From: Vibrio sp. Of7-15
GTDB taxonomy: Bacteria > Pseudomonadota > Gammaproteobacteria > Enterobacterales > Vibrionaceae
Assembly (NCBI RefSeq): GCF_022347565.1
Contig: NZ_JAKRGH010000004.1
Coordinates: forward strand, 235,432 to 299,431
DNA: 64,000 nt
Direction: 5' to 3'
Positions within the stretch are counted from its first letter, which is position 1. Every line of letters begins with the position of its first letter. Both the position numbers and the translations under genes were made by a program. Under the pieces are notes generated by a model. The model saw only the letters and a program-made list of their open reading frames with translations, ran no database searches and was not told the origin of the DNA. Positions 42,482 through 54,436 of this stretch are shown in pieces.

Positions 42482-43729
42482 TTAAAAAACCACATCTAAT
42501 TTCACGGTATAAACCGTTGTGTCATCCAATGAAGGGCGCGTTACTGCTCCTGTTAAACCACCATTGGTTTCTTCAAAATCGGTTACGTAAGTCGCGTCTG
42601 CTTTCAGAGCCAAGTTAGTTGCCATATCCCAGCGTAAACCTAGGCTGTAACTGGTTCTTTCCATATTCAGAAGAGCTTGTGTCATGCCTGCAGAGATAGC
42701 ATCTTGAGCACTGCCTCCTATCACTGCTTTTTGTAATGACGCCTTTCTTACCTCATCATCTTTCGTTTTCATATATGAAACCGTTGCGTACGGCGTCAAC
42801 TGTTCAATACGATAACCAACGGTGATGTAACCAGCATCCACATCTGGATAAAAACCACTGGTTTCCGTTCGAGTCAGCTCAGACATTACTAACAATTGCT
42901 CACCATCATACCTTGCACCTAAGCCATAAAACTTGGCCTCATCGTTGCTAAAAGTGGTATTGTTAATCTGAGGCATGAGCGTATTACCCGATGCCCAGTT
43001 TTGAGAAGAATTTACTTTGGCTTGAGCATAACTTGCGCGTAAAGTAATAAAATCATCACTCCAATTCGCGGCTGCACCAACGATGTTGTCAAACTCGGTT
43101 TCCGCCCTAAATTTGGTTTTGTTAGAACTTAAATTGTGTGAGCCTGCAAAACCTTGTAACAAAATAGTGCTATCATCTAGCTCAATATCATAAAGAATAT
43201 CACCACCGGTAAAAGAAGTAGCCACTACGGTACTGTACACTTCTTGTGGAACCCTTACTCCCAATTGTGCATAACCCACTTCTAAATAATCAGACAACAT
43301 AAATAGTGGCAAACGTAATTTACCAACTCGCCCTGTCACATTTGATGTAAACTGGTGACTAATAAAAGCCCATTCGACCTGTGGCTGCCAATTTTCTAAT
43401 TCTGCTCCCCGACTAACAAGTTGAACAGTTGCTTTGGTGTCATCATTAACATCAAATACCGTTTGTAAACCAACCAGTGATCCTTCATCTAAGTTGGCTT
43501 TATTTGTCGCACCAGCGTATCCAGCACTATTATTCGCCGCTTGTAGGTTAATAGAAGCAAAGCCATTAAAATGAAAACGCTCCTCTGAAGATGAGCCTTG
43601 CTGCTCTGATAATACAGCAACTTGCTGCTCAAGCTCTGTGATTCGTTCCTCAGTAGAAGTGGTACTTGCTTGCACGCTCAACGAGCACAGCGCAGCAAGT
43701 AGCAATAGGCTAAATGCCTTAATTGTCAT
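42482..43729 (-). CDS. Porin-like outer membrane protein
   Basis: 415 residues. A signal peptide ends at VQA, then a short coiled coil (ERITELEQQVAVLSEQ). Alternating beta strands rich in aromatic residues follow, and the protein ends in the typical C-terminal aromatic VVF. It looks like an outer membrane beta-barrel of the kind paired with the small PstS-like proteins in vibrios. GGAG lies seven bases before the ATG. It is the first gene of the porin-PstS-like unit. The substrate is unknown. Confidence 0.8.
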   Translation of the reverse strand: MTIKAFSLLLLAALCSLSVQASTTSTEERITELEQQVAVLSEQQGSSSEERFHFNGFASINLQAANNSAGYAGATNKANLDEGSLVGLQTVFDVNDDTKATVQLVSRGAELENWQPQVEWAFISHQFTSNVTGRVGKLRLPLFMLSDYLEVGYAQLGVRVPQEVYSTVVATSFTGGDILYDIELDDSTILLQGFAGSHNLSSNKTKFRAETEFDNIVGAAANWSDDFITLRASYAQAKVNSSQNWASGNTLMPQINNTTFSNDEAKFYGLGARYDGEQLLVMSELTRTETSGFYPDVDAGYITVGYRIEQLTPYATVSYMKTKDDEVRKASLQKAVIGGSAQDAISAGMTQALLNMERTSYSLGLRWDMATNLALKADATYVTDFEETNGGLTGAVTRPSLDDTTVYTVKLDVVF

Positions 43730-43872
43730 CGTATTACTCCGGTGATTATGATTTTTATGTGTGTTGTGACGATTAACGTCGGGACTAGCTAGGTTGCATT
43801 CACGATATTCAAATACAACCTAAGTATTTTTCTTTGGCGAACTGATAGCTAGGCTAAAAACGCGTATAAAGA

Positions 43873-45492
43873 TTACACTTTGAAGTGGGAAGTTGATTCA
43901 TTCAGCTGATTAACAATGTCAATTAACTCTTTACCTGAAAAACCGAGCCGTTCTGTGGATTCGGCCATTTTTGTAGAGCTTTCACCAAACTTGCCGAGTA
44001 AATCTTGAATCATAACTGAAGTCTGATGCTGCTCTTCAGTAGCAGAAGCAATCTGATCATTAACAACCGTGATCTCCGCAACCTTAGTAGTGATTGAATG
44101 GAGGCTGTCCCCCGCTTTCGCAGAGTAAGTGACCCCTTGCTCTGCACTGGATAGACCCGACTGCATGACACTAACAGCATGTTGTGACGCGACTTGTAAC
44201 TCCGCTAAAACGGCATGAATTTCTGTCGTAGATTGTTGAGTACGTGCCGCTAATGTACGTACTTCATCTGCAACAACAGCAAAACCTCGCCCTTGCTCAC
44301 CAGCTCTAGCCGCTTCGATGGCAGCGTTCAGGGCTAATAAATTAGTTTGATCGGCTATGTCTCTAATAGTGTCTAAAATAGAACTTACATTGTTTGAATC
44401 TTTAGCTAATTTATCAATAACTTGTGCTGTATTTTGGACTTCTTGAGACAATTGATTAATCACCTCGATCGTTTGTTCTACCACTTGTTGGCCATTGTCG
44501 GCATCTGCATTTGCTTCATTAGCCTGATCTGAGGCTTGGTGCGCAAAATCTGCCACGTGACTCACCGTTTGCAGCATTTCACCTACTGATAACGTCACTT
44601 GCTGAATTTTATCTGTTTGCTCATCTGCTTGATGTGTCGTGTCTTGAACGCTATTTAACAATGATTCTGTAATCTGTTTCAGTTGATCTGTACTTGTCAC
44701 CATCATAGAAATTGTTTGATGCAGCTGCCCAATAAACACATTAAAGCTATTCACCAAATTGGCCATTTCATCTTTACCATCGTATTGAATACGTTTGGTC
44801 AGATCCCCTTCTCCCATAGCAATTTCTTGTAGCCTTTCTGCCACAATCGAAATAGAGCTACTGATAGAACGTAAAATCGCAAAACCAAAGATCAATAATA
44901 AAACAATGATAATCGCACCCGAAATCATAGAACTACTTTGAGCACTAATGGCACTTTTTCTCGCATCACTGATCATAAATACGACGTGCTCACGAACTTG
45001 GGTTTGTATATCAGCTAACCCTTTTTCCAACTGCTTTTGCAAAGCAATATTACGCTCCGCATCTCGTGAAATATCGGCGATTGGCTTACTAAACTGGATA
45101 AAATCCATTGCCGTTTGCTTTCCGTTTACAAAGTAACGCTGCAACGTATGTTCTGTTTTAGCCAGTTGTGAAGTTTGATTGGGCAATAGACGTTTAGCTT
45201 GAAACACCAGCCCATTCATTGCATTGTATAGATCATGTGCAGATTCTATCGCCTCTTCCTCACCTGTCGTCACAGCGGTCTCAAATTGCTGCACCAGCTG
45301 TGGTAACAAACCATTCAACTCAACAACCACTTCCATGGCAGGGTAGTACTGTTGCTCTAATGTTGCTAAATGGCGATTATTGGCTTGATGCACATTAATA
45401 TTTAACCCAATAATCACAGCGACGCCAAAGGAGCCAAGACCCATTAATAGCCACAACTGATGGCGGATCGTAAGTAAACGAGACAAGTTCAT
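43873..45492 (-). CDS. Methyl-accepting chemotaxis protein
   Basis: 539 residues. First membrane helix (about 11-31), a helical periplasmic sensor (about 35-188), a second helix (about 189-207) and a HAMP region (about 208-262). The cytoplasmic signalling domain has the conserved hairpin tip with [20 protein letters not shown]. It signals to CheA through the array. No C-terminal NWETF-type pentapeptide is seen. The ligand is unknown; the sensor is a four-helix-bundle type rather than Cache. Confidence 0.9.
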   Translation of the reverse strand: MNLSRLLTIRHQLWLLMGLGSFGVAVIIGLNINVHQANNRHLATLEQQYYPAMEVVVELNGLLPQLVQQFETAVTTGEEEAIESAHDLYNAMNGLVFQAKRLLPNQTSQLAKTEHTLQRYFVNGKQTAMDFIQFSKPIADISRDAERNIALQKQLEKGLADIQTQVREHVVFMISDARKSAISAQSSSMISGAIIIVLLLIFGFAILRSISSSISIVAERLQEIAMGEGDLTKRIQYDGKDEMANLVNSFNVFIGQLHQTISMMVTSTDQLKQITESLLNSVQDTTHQADEQTDKIQQVTLSVGEMLQTVSHVADFAHQASDQANEANADADNGQQVVEQTIEVINQLSQEVQNTAQVIDKLAKDSNNVSSILDTIRDIADQTNLLALNAAIEAARAGEQGRGFAVVADEVRTLAARTQQSTTEIHAVLAELQVASQHAVSVMQSGLSSAEQGVTYSAKAGDSLHSITTKVAEITVVNDQIASATEEQHQTSVMIQDLLGKFGESSTKMAESTERLGFSGKELIDIVNQLNESTSHFKV

Positions 45493-45960
45493 AGGCGAAT
45501 AACTCAGGAAAATTATTTTTATAAAACTGATTTTCGCGGAGTATATATACGATAGTTGTAACTAACAACCATTGTAAAAAACATAATTTTTTATTTTATT
45601 GGTACAGCGTATATATCAAAAGTTCTAAATGCCCCATTAAAACAGTGTTTTAAAGTGGAGACAGCATTGGCTTTCCCCCCTACACTCCCTTTAATCCACA
45701 TGCACAAAATGTGATATTGATCACACTTAAATAACAGTGAACGGATCCTTTAACCTTGCAATATATATTGATAATTATAAAAACGCCCATTTTTCCATTC
45801 CATAAATGAGACATTTACGCATTAAATACAAAAGCTTTTGGACGAGCTCAGCATTAACTCTCGATAAATTTATAAATATGTTATTTGATATTTCTATCTT
45901 TATATAAAACATGGTTAGTATATCTTTATTTCACGGGACGAAATAAGTAAGGTGTTTTAT
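45493..45960. other. Divergent intergenic region, chitobiase control region
   Basis: About 470 AT-rich bases between the chemoreceptor and the chitobiase. It contains a perfect CRP site (45710-45725). The rest may hold long leaders. No open frame is convincing. Confidence 0.6.
45710..45725. promoter_or_regulatory. CRP-cAMP binding site
   Basis: TGTGATATTGATCACA, a perfect TGTGA-N6-TCACA match, 236 bases before the chitobiase start. Catabolite control is known for chitin genes in vibrios. Confidence 0.75.
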
Positions 45961-48549
45961 ATGTTAAAAAAATCTCTGTTATCCCTAACTCTCGCTGCTG
46001 CGCTATGTGCACCAGCCCATGCAATTACATCTGCAAACCTCAATGACCTCGGTCAAGGCGTCGATGTGGTATACAGCGTAGTCGATAACACGCAAGACGA
46101 TTGGCGCACACACAAAGCGGAATTGTCATTCACGAATAACAGCGCGACAACGTTACCCGCTTCAGGCTGGGCTATTTACTTTAGCCACACACGCTTAATT
46201 AAAACCCTTGATACATCAGCCATAAAATTTACCCATGTGAATGGTGACATTTTCAAAATTGAGCCAACCAGCCAATTTACCCCAGTAAAACCCGGTGAAA
46301 ACTTTACCTTCCAATTTGATAACGCCGACTGGCAAGTAGCAAAAACAGACATTATGCCTAACTGGTATTTTGTGGCAGAAGAAAATGGTCAATCCATTAC
46401 CGCTCTTATTGAGAGCACCAGCAATACCATCAATGGCAAAGTACCTGTAAAACCAAACGATGAGCTGCCGTTTATTGCCGATTTCGATACTCCTCAGCAA
46501 TGGAAACGCTATAACAGCGCTGCAATCACTGACTTCTACGACCCTTTTACTGCTGAAGATCGTTTCGCACGCAGTGCTGATTTATCTCTTATCAATAACG
46601 TTTCAGGCGTCATCCCTACTCCAGCCAGTATCACCACTGGGAGTGACAGCGTAACCTTAGACAACACTTGGGTCGTTGTATTTGATAACGGTTACCAAGA
46701 ACAAGCTGAATATTTAGCGGCACAATTAGGGCTAACCGCAGCCCCATGGTCGCCAGCAACGGAGAAAACAATCCGTATCGGTTGGGGACAAGTGATTGTT
46801 GATGGCGAACAAAAATGGAGTGAAGCTTATAATCTAACCGTCGATAAGGCTGTCAATACTATCCAAATCAATGCTGTTGACCAAGCAGGCGCTTTCTACG
46901 CTGCTCAAACATTATTACAGCTAAAAGAAGGGGCTGAAATCCCAACAGCACAAGTGAGCGACGCACCTCGCTTTGCTTACCGTGGCCTTTCTGTTGATGC
47001 AGTACGTAACTTCCGAAGCAAAGAATCTTTACTGCAACTTATCGACCAAATGGCAACATTTAAGCTGAATAAATTGCACTTACGTTTATCAGACGATGAA
47101 AGCTGGCGTATCGAGATCAAAGACCTTCCTGAGCTTACCCAAGTGGGTGCAAACCGATGTCATGATCCAGAAGAACGTAATTGTATGCTGCCTTTCCTTG
47201 GCGCAGGCCCTAACGGAACGCCAGAATCTAACGGTTACTACTCTGCTGCTGACTACCGTGAAATCTTAAGCTACGCTGATAGTTTAAACATCCAACTCAT
47301 TCCTGAAGTTGACGTACCTGGCCATGCTCACGCTGCAATCAAAGCCATGGAAGCTCGTTATCATAACTACATGGCTCAAGGGAACGAAGCTAAAGCAAAC
47401 CAGTACTTGTTAACTGATTTTAATGATAAGTCAGATTACCTCTCTGTACAGATGTTTAAAGACAATGCCATCAACGTATGTATGGAGTCCACTTACAACT
47501 TTGTTGATACCGTTGTTGCCAACCTCGTTGAGCTTCATCAAGGTATTCAACCACTTGAAACCTTCCACTTTGGTGGTGATGAAATTGCAGGGGCATGGAA
47601 AGATTCCCCAATTTGTCAAGACTTCATTGCCAACAACACTCATGGTGTAACCAATGTATCTGAACTAAGCCGCTACTTTGTTGAACGAATCTCGGTGATT
47701 ACAGCAAACCACGGTCTAAATTTAGCAGGCTGGGAAGATGGCCTGATGAACGAAGGTAAAGTGTACCCTCGCTCTGAAGTCGCTAACCAGCAAGTCTGGG
47801 GTAACGCTTGGCAAAATATTTGGGAATGGGGCGTAGCTGACCGTGCTTATAACCTAGCAAATAGCGGGTACGATGTGGTTTATAACCATGCAACCCACCT
47901 ATACTTTGACCACCCATACGAGCCAGATGCAAACGAACGTGGTTACTACTGGGCACCTCGCTTTATCGACACTCGTAAAACGTATGGTTACATGCCAGAT
48001 GATGTATACGCCAATGCCGATTTCACTCGTGCAGGTGCGCCAATTACTAAAGAAGAAGTTCTTGCTGTTGCTGGTGTGAAATCACTAGAGCGTCCTGAAA
48101 ATGTTCTTGGTATACAAGGTTCAGTATGGACAGAAACTATTCGTACTGAAGATCAATTTGAAGGTATGGCTTTCCCACGCGTACTTGGTTTAGCTGAGCG
48201 TGCTTGGCATACAGCATCATGGGAAGCACACGATTTAAATGGTAAGCCCCTAAACGAAGCAGCGCGTACAGAAAATTACAATCACTTTGCTAATTTACTG
48301 GGCCAGAAAGTTTTACCTAAGTTAGAAGCAGAAGGGATTGCATTTAACCTACCTGTACCTGGTGCCATCGTTGAAGCTGGCGTGCTTAAAGCGAATTCAA
48401 CTTTCCCTGGGTTAACCATTCAGTACTCCACCAATGGCGGAGCCACATGGGCGACCTACGACCAAGCAACACCACCAGCAGTAACTGGAGAAGTCAGCGT
48501 TCGTACAGTTTCAGGCAACCGTACCAGCCGAGTAACAACAGCTAAATAA
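45961..48549 (+). CDS. Chitobiase (GH20 beta-N-acetylhexosaminidase)
   Basis: 862 residues. It should split chitobiose and longer chito-oligomers to N-acetylglucosamine. Signal peptide cut after AHA (about residue 21); N-terminal carbohydrate-binding CHB_HEX domain (about 25-165); GH20b domain (about 200-330); catalytic barrel (about 340-760) with the acid pair D540-E541 in HFGGDEIAGAW; C-terminal Ig-like CHB_HEX_C domain. The signal lacks a lipobox, unlike some Vibrio chitobiases, so it is probably periplasmic and soluble. The start is ATG at 45961; a GTG nine bases earlier is in frame. A perfect CRP site lies upstream. Confidence 0.95.
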   Translation: MLKKSLLSLTLAAALCAPAHAITSANLNDLGQGVDVVYSVVDNTQDDWRTHKAELSFTNNSATTLPASGWAIYFSHTRLIKTLDTSAIKFTHVNGDIFKIEPTSQFTPVKPGENFTFQFDNADWQVAKTDIMPNWYFVAEENGQSITALIESTSNTINGKVPVKPNDELPFIADFDTPQQWKRYNSAAITDFYDPFTAEDRFARSADLSLINNVSGVIPTPASITTGSDSVTLDNTWVVVFDNGYQEQAEYLAAQLGLTAAPWSPATEKTIRIGWGQVIVDGEQKWSEAYNLTVDKAVNTIQINAVDQAGAFYAAQTLLQLKEGAEIPTAQVSDAPRFAYRGLSVDAVRNFRSKESLLQLIDQMATFKLNKLHLRLSDDESWRIEIKDLPELTQVGANRCHDPEERNCMLPFLGAGPNGTPESNGYYSAADYREILSYADSLNIQLIPEVDVPGHAHAAIKAMEARYHNYMAQGNEAKANQYLLTDFNDKSDYLSVQMFKDNAINVCMESTYNFVDTVVANLVELHQGIQPLETFHFGGDEIAGAWKDSPICQDFIANNTHGVTNVSELSRYFVERISVITANHGLNLAGWEDGLMNEGKVYPRSEVANQQVWGNAWQNIWEWGVADRAYNLANSGYDVVYNHATHLYFDHPYEPDANERGYYWAPRFIDTRKTYGYMPDDVYANADFTRAGAPITKEEVLAVAGVKSLERPENVLGIQGSVWTETIRTEDQFEGMAFPRVLGLAERAWHTASWEAHDLNGKPLNEAARTENYNHFANLLGQKVLPKLEAEGIAFNLPVPGAIVEAGVLKANSTFPGLTIQYSTNGGATWATYDQATPPAVTGEVSVRTVSGNRTSRVTTAK

Positions 48550-48571
48550 TTAGTTTTATCAGCTATACCAC

Positions 48572-48605
48572 GCCCCTATTTCCACCTGTAAATAGGGGCA
48601 TTTTG
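48572..48605 (+). terminator. Terminator of the chitobiase gene
   Basis: GCCCCTATTT/AAATAGGGGC ten-base stem with an eight-base loop, followed by ATTTT. Confidence 0.85.
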
Positions 48606-48751
48606 CCTTATCCCCCTCACCAAAGCCGTATTTGATTTTTAAAAATCGCACTATTTACTCTCCTTATTTACATAAAAATCAGCAGGTAATAAAAATGATT
48701 TGATTTTTTCTTCTATGCTTAATGTAGGATCAAACAGACAAAGGAGTTGTC

Positions 48752-50566
48752 ATGCTAGGACGAATATCGTTCTTAATTACTGCTGTGCTCACAGCAGCTC
48801 CACTTTTGGCAGGAGAAGTGATTTCCTCACACCATTTGGTGGGCTTTGGCAGCGCCAAATACAGCAACACGTTTACTCATTTTGATTATGTAAACCCCGA
48901 CGCACCAAAAGGCGGAAACGTCACCTTTGCGGAAATAGGTACCTTTGATAGCTTTAACCGTTACGCCAGTCGTGGGGTTTCTGTGGCAGCGGCTGACAGT
49001 ATTTACGATAAACTATTCACCAATGCTCAAGATGAAATCGACAGTTACTATCCTCTGATCGCAGAAAAAGTCCGCTACCTTGACGATTATAGCTGGATGG
49101 AAGTCGATATCCGGCCACAAGCTCGCTTCCATGATAATCACCCTATTACTGCCCATGACATTGCTTTTACGTTTAAAAAATTCATGACCGAAGGGGTGCC
49201 GCAATACCGTGTGTATTATAAAGATATTAAGAAAGTTGAAGCCATTTCCGATCTCACTGTTCGTATTGAAATGAGTAAACCCGACCGCGAAATGCTGTTT
49301 TCTCTTGTCCAAAATATGACCGTGTTACCACAGCACTTCTGGCAAGACAGAAACCTATCAGAGCCCCTAAGTGAACCACCAGTTGGTAGTGGCCCTTATA
49401 AAATCACGCAATACAAAATGGGGCAAAGCGTTACGTACCAGCGCCTAGATAGCTATTGGGCCAAAGATTTACCTGTCAATATTGGTCGCCATAATTTTGA
49501 TAACATTCAATACGACTATTACCGTGATGAAACCGTTACCTTAGAGGCTTTTAAAGCGGGTGAATACGACATTCGTTTAGAAAATACGGCGAAATTTTGG
49601 GCCACGATGTACACTGGCACCAACTATGAAAAAGGCTTTATCAAAAAAGAAGAAATCGATCACAACATTCCCCAATCAATGCAAGCTTTTGTTTTTAATA
49701 CTCAACGGCCACAATTTCAAGATGTTCGAGTCCGAGAAGCGTTAAATTACGCCATGGACTTCGAATGGATGAACAAAACCCTCTTTTACAACCAATACCA
49801 ACGAACACGTAGTTATTTTCAAAACACCGAATATGAAGCAACTGGCTTGCCCTCAAAACAAGAACTACTCATTCTTGAGCCTTTAAAGGGCAAAATACCT
49901 GAGCGTGTGTTTAATCAAAGTTATCAGCCTCCAGTCAGTGACGGTTCGGGACGAATTCGCGGCCAGCTACGCAAAGTGTTAGGGCTCTTTAAAAGTGCTG
50001 GATGGGAACTTAAAAACAAAGTATTAACTAATAGCAAAACAGGCAAACCTTTCAGTTTTGAACTATTAATATACAGCCCAACCACAGAGCGAATCGCCAT
50101 ACCACTACAAAAAAACCTCAAACTGATGGGCATCGAGATGAAAATCCGAACCGTCGATACCAGCCAATACATCAAACGCTTACGTGATCGCGATTTTGAT
50201 ATGGTGTCTAGCCGCTACTCCGCTAACGCTTACCCCAATAACAACTTAAAAATTGCCTGGCACAGTGATTACCTAGACAGCACTTACAATACAGCCGGAG
50301 TACGTGATCCAAGCATTGATTACCTTGTAGAAAAAATTGCCGATATACAAGACGATCCCGCAGCACTATTGGCCTACGGAAAAGCCTTAGATCGTGTCCA
50401 GCAATGGAATTTTTATGTGATCCCACAATGGCACATCAGTAAATTTCGTGTGGCTACGTGGGACAAGTTTGCTCGACCCGCCACTCGACCAAAATACGAT
50501 TTAGGCATAGATACTTGGTGGATTGATACCAACAAAGCTCAAAAACTGCCAGAAAAGCGGCGTTAA
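48752..50566 (+). CDS. yejA: Peptide ABC transporter periplasmic binding protein YejA
   Basis: 604 residues, the same length as E. coli YejA. A signal peptide is cut after LAG (about residue 21). [25 protein letters not shown] near the N-terminus and [26 protein letters not shown] in the middle are typical of this branch of family 5 solute-binding proteins. It delivers peptides (microcin C in E. coli) to YejBEF. AAAGGAG precedes the ATG. It is the first gene of a tight four-gene operon. Confidence 0.93.
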   Translation: MLGRISFLITAVLTAAPLLAGEVISSHHLVGFGSAKYSNTFTHFDYVNPDAPKGGNVTFAEIGTFDSFNRYASRGVSVAAADSIYDKLFTNAQDEIDSYYPLIAEKVRYLDDYSWMEVDIRPQARFHDNHPITAHDIAFTFKKFMTEGVPQYRVYYKDIKKVEAISDLTVRIEMSKPDREMLFSLVQNMTVLPQHFWQDRNLSEPLSEPPVGSGPYKITQYKMGQSVTYQRLDSYWAKDLPVNIGRHNFDNIQYDYYRDETVTLEAFKAGEYDIRLENTAKFWATMYTGTNYEKGFIKKEEIDHNIPQSMQAFVFNTQRPQFQDVRVREALNYAMDFEWMNKTLFYNQYQRTRSYFQNTEYEATGLPSKQELLILEPLKGKIPERVFNQSYQPPVSDGSGRIRGQLRKVLGLFKSAGWELKNKVLTNSKTGKPFSFELLIYSPTTERIAIPLQKNLKLMGIEMKIRTVDTSQYIKRLRDRDFDMVSSRYSANAYPNNNLKIAWHSDYLDSTYNTAGVRDPSIDYLVEKIADIQDDPAALLAYGKALDRVQQWNFYVIPQWHISKFRVATWDKFARPATRPKYDLGIDTWWIDTNKAQKLPEKRR

Positions 50567-50568
50567 TT

Positions 50569-51657
50569 ATGGCTAGCTATATTCTTCGTCGGCTATTACT
50601 GGTGATACCAACCCTATGGGCCATTATCACCATTAATTTTTTTGTGATTCAATTGGCCCCCGGCGGGCCAGTTGAGCAAACTATTGCTCAGCTTGAAGGG
50701 CATAACTCCGGTATTATGGAACGCTTTTCTGGTGCGGGAGCAAAAGAAGTCGGCTCTGAATCACCAGAAGAAAGCCCCTCAGGTTATAAAGGATCACGCG
50801 GGCTCGATCCTGAAGTAGTCGCTGCCATTAAAGAGCAATTTGGCTTTGATAAACCCATACACGAGCGCTACTTCACCATGCTGTTCAACTACGCAACTTT
50901 TAACTTTGGCGATAGCTTATTCAAAGGAGGTAATGTTATCGACCTAATCATTGATAGACTGCCCGTGTCTATCTCGTTAGGGTTGTGGAGCACCCTGATT
51001 ATCTACTTTATTTCCATTCCTCTTGGCATCAAAAAAGCGATTCATCACGGCAGTCGATTCGACGTATGGACCAGCTCTATGGTCATTGTCGGCTATGCCA
51101 TTCCAGGCTTTTTATTCGCCATTATTTTAATCATCTTTTTTGCTAGTGGTAACTACTTTAGTTGGTTCCCGTTACGGGGCCTCGTTTCCGCAGATTTCGA
51201 TCAAATGACGTGGTATCAACAAATTATCGACTATTTTTGGCACTTAGCTCTTCCAACCCTTGCCATGGTCATTGGTGGGTTTGCCACCCTATCCATGCTC
51301 ACCAAAAACTCATTTTTAGATGAAATTAACAAACAATACGTAGTGACTGCACGAGCAAAAGGATTAGACGATCAGAGGATTTTATATCGTCACGTTTTTC
51401 GTAACGCAATGCTGATCATCATTGCAGGCTTTCCCAGCGCCTTCATCAGCATTTTCTTTACGGGCTCTATGCTGATTGAGGTGATGTTCTCATTAGAAGG
51501 AATTGGTTTATTAGGCTTTGAAGCCACTATTCAACGAGATTACCCCTTAGTATTCAGTTCACTCTATATTATGACCTTACTGGGTTTAATGCTGAATATT
51601 ATTTCCGATTTAACTTACATGTGGATAGACCCTCGCATTGATTTTGAGGCTCGATAA
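50569..51657 (+). CDS. yejB: Peptide ABC transporter permease YejB
   Basis: 362 residues. It starts [20 protein letters not shown], the usual opening of DppB/OppB-type permeases, and has six membrane helices and the EAA loop region ([21 protein letters not shown]). Its start is two bases after the yejA stop with no own ribosome site, so translation is coupled. A long periplasmic loop after the first helix carries [10 protein letters not shown], as in YejB of E. coli. Confidence 0.93.
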   Translation: MASYILRRLLLVIPTLWAIITINFFVIQLAPGGPVEQTIAQLEGHNSGIMERFSGAGAKEVGSESPEESPSGYKGSRGLDPEVVAAIKEQFGFDKPIHERYFTMLFNYATFNFGDSLFKGGNVIDLIIDRLPVSISLGLWSTLIIYFISIPLGIKKAIHHGSRFDVWTSSMVIVGYAIPGFLFAIILIIFFASGNYFSWFPLRGLVSADFDQMTWYQQIIDYFWHLALPTLAMVIGGFATLSMLTKNSFLDEINKQYVVTARAKGLDDQRILYRHVFRNAMLIIIAGFPSAFISIFFTGSMLIEVMFSLEGIGLLGFEATIQRDYPLVFSSLYIMTLLGLMLNIISDLTYMWIDPRIDFEAR

Positions 51658-51660
51658 CTC

Positions 51661-52680
51661 ATGACTCCACTCGCACAACAACGATGGCAACGTTTTCGGG
51701 CAAATAAGCGCGGAGTTTGGTCACTATGGATTTTCACCCTGCTCTTTCTTATTTGCTTACTGGCTGAACTCATTGCGAATGACAAACCCATATTTATTCA
51801 ATACAAAGATCAATGGTTCACCCCTATTTTTACTCAATATGCTGAAACTGAGTTTGGCGGGGAATTTGACTTAGAAGCCGATTACACCGACCCGTACATT
51901 ATCGATCTGATCGAACAAGAAAATGGCTGGATACTATGGCCTATTATACGTTTTAGCTACGACACCATTAATTACAACCTAACAGGGCCAGCCCCTTCAG
52001 CACCCGATGACATCAACTGGTTAGGCACCGATGACAAAGGCCGCGATGTCTTAGCCCGGATCATTTATGGTTTTCGGATCTCAGTTTTATTCGGCTTTGC
52101 GCTTACTATTGCATCGAGTATTGTGGGCGTCATTATTGGTTCCACTCAAGGTTACTACGGTGGTTGGTTAGATTTATTTGGTCAACGCTTTATTGAAGTG
52201 TGGTCTGGTATGCCAACCTTATTTTTATTAATCATTCTCTCAAGCTTTATTGAGCCTAACTTTTGGTGGTTACTCGGTATCATGCTGCTTTTTGGCTGGA
52301 TGGGACTAGTCGGTGTTGTCAGAGCCGAATTTTTACGCTGCCGAAATTTTGATTATGTACGAGCAGCTCAAGCCCTTGGTGTGAGCGATGCTCGTATTAT
52401 GCGTCAACATATGTTACCCAACGCCATGGTCGCCACCTTAACCATGATGCCGTTTATTCTCAGTGGCTCAGTAACCACATTAACGTCCCTAGACTTTCTT
52501 GGCTTTGGTCTGCCTGCTGGTTCTCCTTCGTTAGGCGAATTATTAGTCCAAGGAAAGGCTAACTTACAAGCACCCTGGCTTGGACTTTCTGCCTTTACCG
52601 TTCTTGCCGTTATGTTGAGTTTATTAGTCTTTATTGGCGAAGCCGTTCGAGATGCTTTTGATCCTCATCACCAAGGATAG
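51661..52680 (+). CDS. yejE: Peptide ABC transporter permease YejE
   Basis: 339 residues. An N-terminal OppC-type helix is followed by a long periplasmic segment unique to YejE-like proteins. The sequence LGTDDKGRDVLARIIYGFRIS marks the start of the permease core, and AAQALGVSDARIMRQHMLPNA is the EAA loop that contacts the ATPase. It pairs with YejB. The start follows the yejB stop by three bases. Confidence 0.93.
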   Translation: MTPLAQQRWQRFRANKRGVWSLWIFTLLFLICLLAELIANDKPIFIQYKDQWFTPIFTQYAETEFGGEFDLEADYTDPYIIDLIEQENGWILWPIIRFSYDTINYNLTGPAPSAPDDINWLGTDDKGRDVLARIIYGFRISVLFGFALTIASSIVGVIIGSTQGYYGGWLDLFGQRFIEVWSGMPTLFLLIILSSFIEPNFWWLLGIMLLFGWMGLVGVVRAEFLRCRNFDYVRAAQALGVSDARIMRQHMLPNAMVATLTMMPFILSGSVTTLTSLDFLGFGLPAGSPSLGELLVQGKANLQAPWLGLSAFTVLAVMLSLLVFIGEAVRDAFDPHHQG

Positions 52681-52683
52681 ATT

Positions 52684-54324
52684 ATGCAAAATACCGTTTT
52701 ACAGATTGACAACCTATCCATAGGCTTTGGTTCCAAACTCGACTCCAGTATTGTCCCTACAACCCACAATGTCTGCCTAAGCATAGAGAAAGGCGAAACT
52801 TTGGCCTTAGTGGGCGAGAGCGGATCAGGAAAATCAGTCACCGCAAATGCGATTTTAAAACTGCTGCCCAAAACCAGCACTCACTACCTGAATGGCACCA
52901 TCAAATACTACGACACAGACACACTACATTGCAGTGATCGCCAATTACGAGGCTTGCGCGGCAACAAAATCGGCATGATTTTCCAAGAACCAATGGTGTC
53001 GCTCAACCCTTTACATAAAATAGCCAAACAACTAGGTGAAACCCTAGCTATCCATCGAGGAATGAGAGCCAAAGCCGCACGAGAACTTTCGTTAGCGTGG
53101 CTAAAAAAAGTCGGATTACGTGAACCAGAAAAAAAGCTCGACGCTTATCCTCATGAACTTTCAGGTGGTGAACGCCAACGCGTCATGATCGCCATGGCAC
53201 TCATTAATGAACCTGATCTTCTCATTGCTGATGAGCCTACCACCGCTTTGGATGTCTCTGTTCAGGCACAAATTTTAGATCTATTAAAGGATCTACAAAC
53301 TGAACTGGGCATGGCCATGTTATTTATTACTCACGATCTCAGCATTGTGCGAAAAATTGCCGACAAAGTCGCAGTAATGCAGCACGGCCAAATTATTGAA
53401 ACCGCCCCAAGCCAAAAGATCTTCTACTCGCCAGAGCACCCTTATACAAAAATGCTCATTAATGCTGAGCCAAAAGGCTTACCAGTACCGACAAAAGCAG
53501 ATGCAAGGCCATTACTTCAAGTCGATAATTTAAAGGTTTGGTTTCCAATCCATGGTGGCATTTTTAAACGAGTAGTCGATCACTTTAAAGCCGTAACCAA
53601 TGTGAGTTTCATCTTAAAGCATGGCCATAGCATCGGGTTAGTTGGCGAAAGCGGCTCAGGGAAATCCACGACAGGACTCGCGATTTTAAAACTTATTGAA
53701 AGTGAAGGAAATATCCATTTCGATCAGAAAGATATTTCTCAATTGAACCGCAAAAACATGCTGCCACTTCGAAAAAAGATGCAAGTCGTCTTCCAAGATC
53801 CTTTCTCAGCCTTAAATCCACGCATGTCCGTTGCACAAATCATTGGTGAGGGGCTCGCCGTTCATCAAACTCTTACACCAGAACAACTTGATAACACCAT
53901 TTGCTCTGCCATGGAAGAGGTCGGATTGGATCCCGAGACTCGTCACCGCTACCCCAATGAATTTTCCGGTGGGCAACGTCAACGCATTGCTATCGCCAGA
54001 GCTGTCGTACTCAAGCCCAACTTTATTTTACTGGATGAACCTACCTCATCACTCGACAGAACCGTGCAAACACAAGTGCTGGACTTGTTAAAGTCTCTAC
54101 AAAAAAAGTATGGATTAAGCTATTTGTTTATTAGCCATGATTTAAATGTCGTGAAATCCCTCTGCCACTACACATTAGTACTCAAAGATGGCCTCATCGT
54201 CGAACATGGAGAAACTGAGCGCTTATTTTCTCATCCACAACAGAGCTATACTCAACAACTGGTTAACTTGTCACAATCTCCCTCCCCTGCAGAAGAATTA
54301 ATCGCCCCCCAGACTGCCAGTTAA
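52684..54324 (+). CDS. yejF: Peptide ABC transporter ATPase YejF (two NBDs)
   Basis: 546 residues with two ATP-binding cassettes in one chain. NBD1: Walker A GESGSGKS, signature LSGGERQRV, Walker [16 protein letters not shown]2: Walker [10 protein letters not shown], signature FSGGQRQRI, Walker [12 protein letters not shown]. It powers YejBE. AAGGA lies six bases before the ATG. It is the last gene of the operon. Confidence 0.95.
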   Translation: MQNTVLQIDNLSIGFGSKLDSSIVPTTHNVCLSIEKGETLALVGESGSGKSVTANAILKLLPKTSTHYLNGTIKYYDTDTLHCSDRQLRGLRGNKIGMIFQEPMVSLNPLHKIAKQLGETLAIHRGMRAKAARELSLAWLKKVGLREPEKKLDAYPHELSGGERQRVMIAMALINEPDLLIADEPTTALDVSVQAQILDLLKDLQTELGMAMLFITHDLSIVRKIADKVAVMQHGQIIETAPSQKIFYSPEHPYTKMLINAEPKGLPVPTKADARPLLQVDNLKVWFPIHGGIFKRVVDHFKAVTNVSFILKHGHSIGLVGESGSGKSTTGLAILKLIESEGNIHFDQKDISQLNRKNMLPLRKKMQVVFQDPFSALNPRMSVAQIIGEGLAVHQTLTPEQLDNTICSAMEEVGLDPETRHRYPNEFSGGQRQRIAIARAVVLKPNFILLDEPTSSLDRTVQTQVLDLLKSLQKKYGLSYLFISHDLNVVKSLCHYTLVLKDGLIVEHGETERLFSHPQQSYTQQLVNLSQSPSPAEELIAPQTAS

Positions 54325-54396
54325 TGATAAAGCAAGAGCTTTTACAATGGAGAAGCCCACTTAACAAACAACCTCCAGCTGTCTTTCGAGTAAATC

Positions 54397-54436
54397 CTCC
54401 TTCTCACATACTATTTATATAATAACAAAGAAGGAG
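54397..54436 (+). promoter_or_regulatory. Hairpin covering a ribosome site before the MOSC gene
   Basis: CTCCTTCT (54397-54404) can pair with AGAAGGAG (54429-54436). The right arm contains the AAGGAG that precedes a ten-codon open frame at 54439-54468 (MINSDHDHC). Both may be chance. Confidence 0.3.

Noticed and set aside
43790..43822. TAGGTTG/CAACCTA hairpin below the chemoreceptor gene
   Set aside because: Long loop and no T run in the needed direction; not a convincing terminator.
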